Origin: an uncultured Bacteroidales bacterium
GTDB taxonomy: Bacteria > Bacteroidota > Bacteroidia > Bacteroidales > Bacteroidaceae
Direction of reading: 5' to 3'
Length of the DNA: 64,000 bases
NCBI GenBank assembly: GCA_902802815.1
Contig: CADCNQ010000001.1
Location: forward strand, 121,162-185,161
Made by a program: the position numbers and the translations under genes. Under the pieces are notes generated by a model. That model ran no database searches. It was given only the letters and a program-made list of their open reading frames with translations, and was not told the origin of the DNA. Shown here piece by piece: positions 63,463 through 64,000 of the stretch (positions are counted from its first letter, which is position 1; every line of letters starts with the position of its first letter).

Positions 63463-63561
63463 TTATTGTTGCGTTTTAAGTGTTACTGTTATACTACCAC
63501 CATTAGCACGCTCAGTAGTAACACTTAATGTGCTAAAATTTATATCCCATAGTGCCCCCAT
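63463..63561 (-). CDS. 32-residue small protein in the phage-like operon
   Basis: ATG at 63559-63561, TAA at 63463-63465: MGALWDINFSTLSVTTERAN and then GGSITVTLKTQQ. Ten bases after the upstream gene's stop and five before the next start, so it is tightly packed in a three-gene run, which argues that it is translated. No family recognised. The second 18-bp repeat copy (63473-63490) lies inside its 3' end. Confidence 0.5.
   Translation of the reverse strand: MGALWDINFSTLSVTTERANGGSITVTLKTQQ
63473..63490. repeat. 18-bp direct repeat, copy 2
   Basis: GTTTTAAGTGTTACTGTT; 17 of 18 bases equal copy 1 at 63074-63091. Confidence 0.6.
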
Positions 63562-63571
63562 AATTTATATT

Positions 63572-64000
63572 TTATTTCATATATATATTCATTTTTGCAC
63601 CAGTAGATGCTGGTTTCCATACATCATAACTAATTGATTTAACTGTTATTGTAGTTATTTTATTCCAAGCGGTATTTGGAGTTGCTAAATCACTAGCATA
63701 TGCACTAAATCCTTTAACTGTAGGAACAGCTACATACCATGAATGGCCAGCTGTACCACCTGTTATTGTTTTATTAATTTGATCTGTATTTAATGTATGC
63801 CATTTATCAACTGTAAAGTTTATATCATCTATTGTTGGATTAGATGTCATTGATGTTGGTTCTGTCTGACCCACATACCAATAATAAACTGTTTGGGCTA
63901 CAGTATAGTTAATTTGTGTATTAATCAACTCTGTGGTTTTATAAATATGGTAACCCATAACATCAGTACATGTAAACTCGACATCAGCATTGTTGACATC
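63572..64000 (-). CDS. Phage-like structural protein, cut by the window end
   Basis: 142 codons are visible; the frame is open to base 64000, so the N-terminus is missing. The sequence is beta-rich, with TVAQTVYYWYVGQTEPTSMT, WHTLNTDQ, GGTAGHSWYVAVPTVKGFSA and a final YDVWKPASTGAKMNIYMK. From memory, YYWY(V/I/A)GQT and WYVA(V/I)P motifs recur in tail or appendage proteins of Bacteroidales phages, including crAss-like ones; I could not verify this. Low GC and tight spacing to two small downstream genes support a phage or mobile origin. Confidence 0.6.
   Translation of the reverse strand, partial: DVNNADVEFTCTDVMGYHIYKTTELINTQINYTVAQTVYYWYVGQTEPTSMTSNPTIDDINFTVDKWHTLNTDQINKTITGGTAGHSWYVAVPTVKGFSAYASDLATPNTAWNKITTITVKSISYDVWKPASTGAKMNIYMK

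Overview
The window looks like a chromosomal segment of a gut or rumen Bacteroidales, most likely Prevotellaceae. The pointers are a BspA-type leucine-rich-repeat surface protein, SprA/Sov of the type IX secretion system, many secreted proteins ending in a DLxGR...GKK(Y/F) tail, PL11/GH2/GH43-type glycan genes with a two-component-like regulator, and promoters of the Bacteroidetes kind (-7 box TAnnTTTG, no Shine-Dalgarno). No rRNA, IS element, integrase or CRISPR array was seen.

Layout. 1-6,300: a secreted protein cut by the window edge, a PAS/LuxR-type regulator, a secreted lipocalin-like protein, a GntR/ABC transporter operon, an unknown gene, and a 23-codon relic of a second copy of the LuxR regulator. 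6,300-8,800: purN, divergent tRNA-Phe and tRNA-Pro, and a DUF1846 gene placed 12 nt behind the tRNA-Pro. 8,800-15,500: a seven-gene minus-strand housekeeping operon (SlyD-like protein, aroC, lysS, gpsA, pgi, HAD phosphatase, lipoprotein). 15,600-19,900: a family-10-like glycosidase and uvrA. 19,900-26,300: a GH43 relic, bspA with a structured-RNA leader, a TonB-like lipoprotein and a small DUF3784-type membrane protein, separated by long repeat-rich spacers. 26,300-31,100: an outer-membrane protein, two tandem cstA genes, and a second family-10-like glycosidase. 31,200-43,900: a large HEIGH-motif peptidase, aroE, purH (transformylase half only), an esterase/lipase, the acd-etfA-etfB cluster and ruvA. 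43,900-51,650: sprA. 51,650-61,100: a pectin locus (GH2, PL11 fused to beta-helix repeats, and its regulator). 61,100-63,070: a Cys-rich small protein and two cohesin/dockerin-like secreted proteins. 63,070-64,000: an abruptly AT-rich, tightly packed, phage-like stretch.

Three non-coding signals stand out. (1) A 13-bp palindrome-like site (core ACACAAAAGTGTA) occurs four times: three copies sit about 45 bp upstream of the -7 boxes of genes for envelope proteins of unknown function, and the fourth lies in the promoter region of the PAS/LuxR gene. This looks like a small regulon, possibly controlled by that regulator. (2) Four intergenic spacers carry tandem or drifting repeats with the same 11-bp period but unrelated sequences. 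(3) A roughly 250-nt minus-strand transcript upstream of bspA folds into a long rod followed by a Rho-independent terminator.

All family assignments were made by reading the sequence, without database searches. Start codons were moved from the longest possible ORF where a signal peptide or -7 box indicated the true start.
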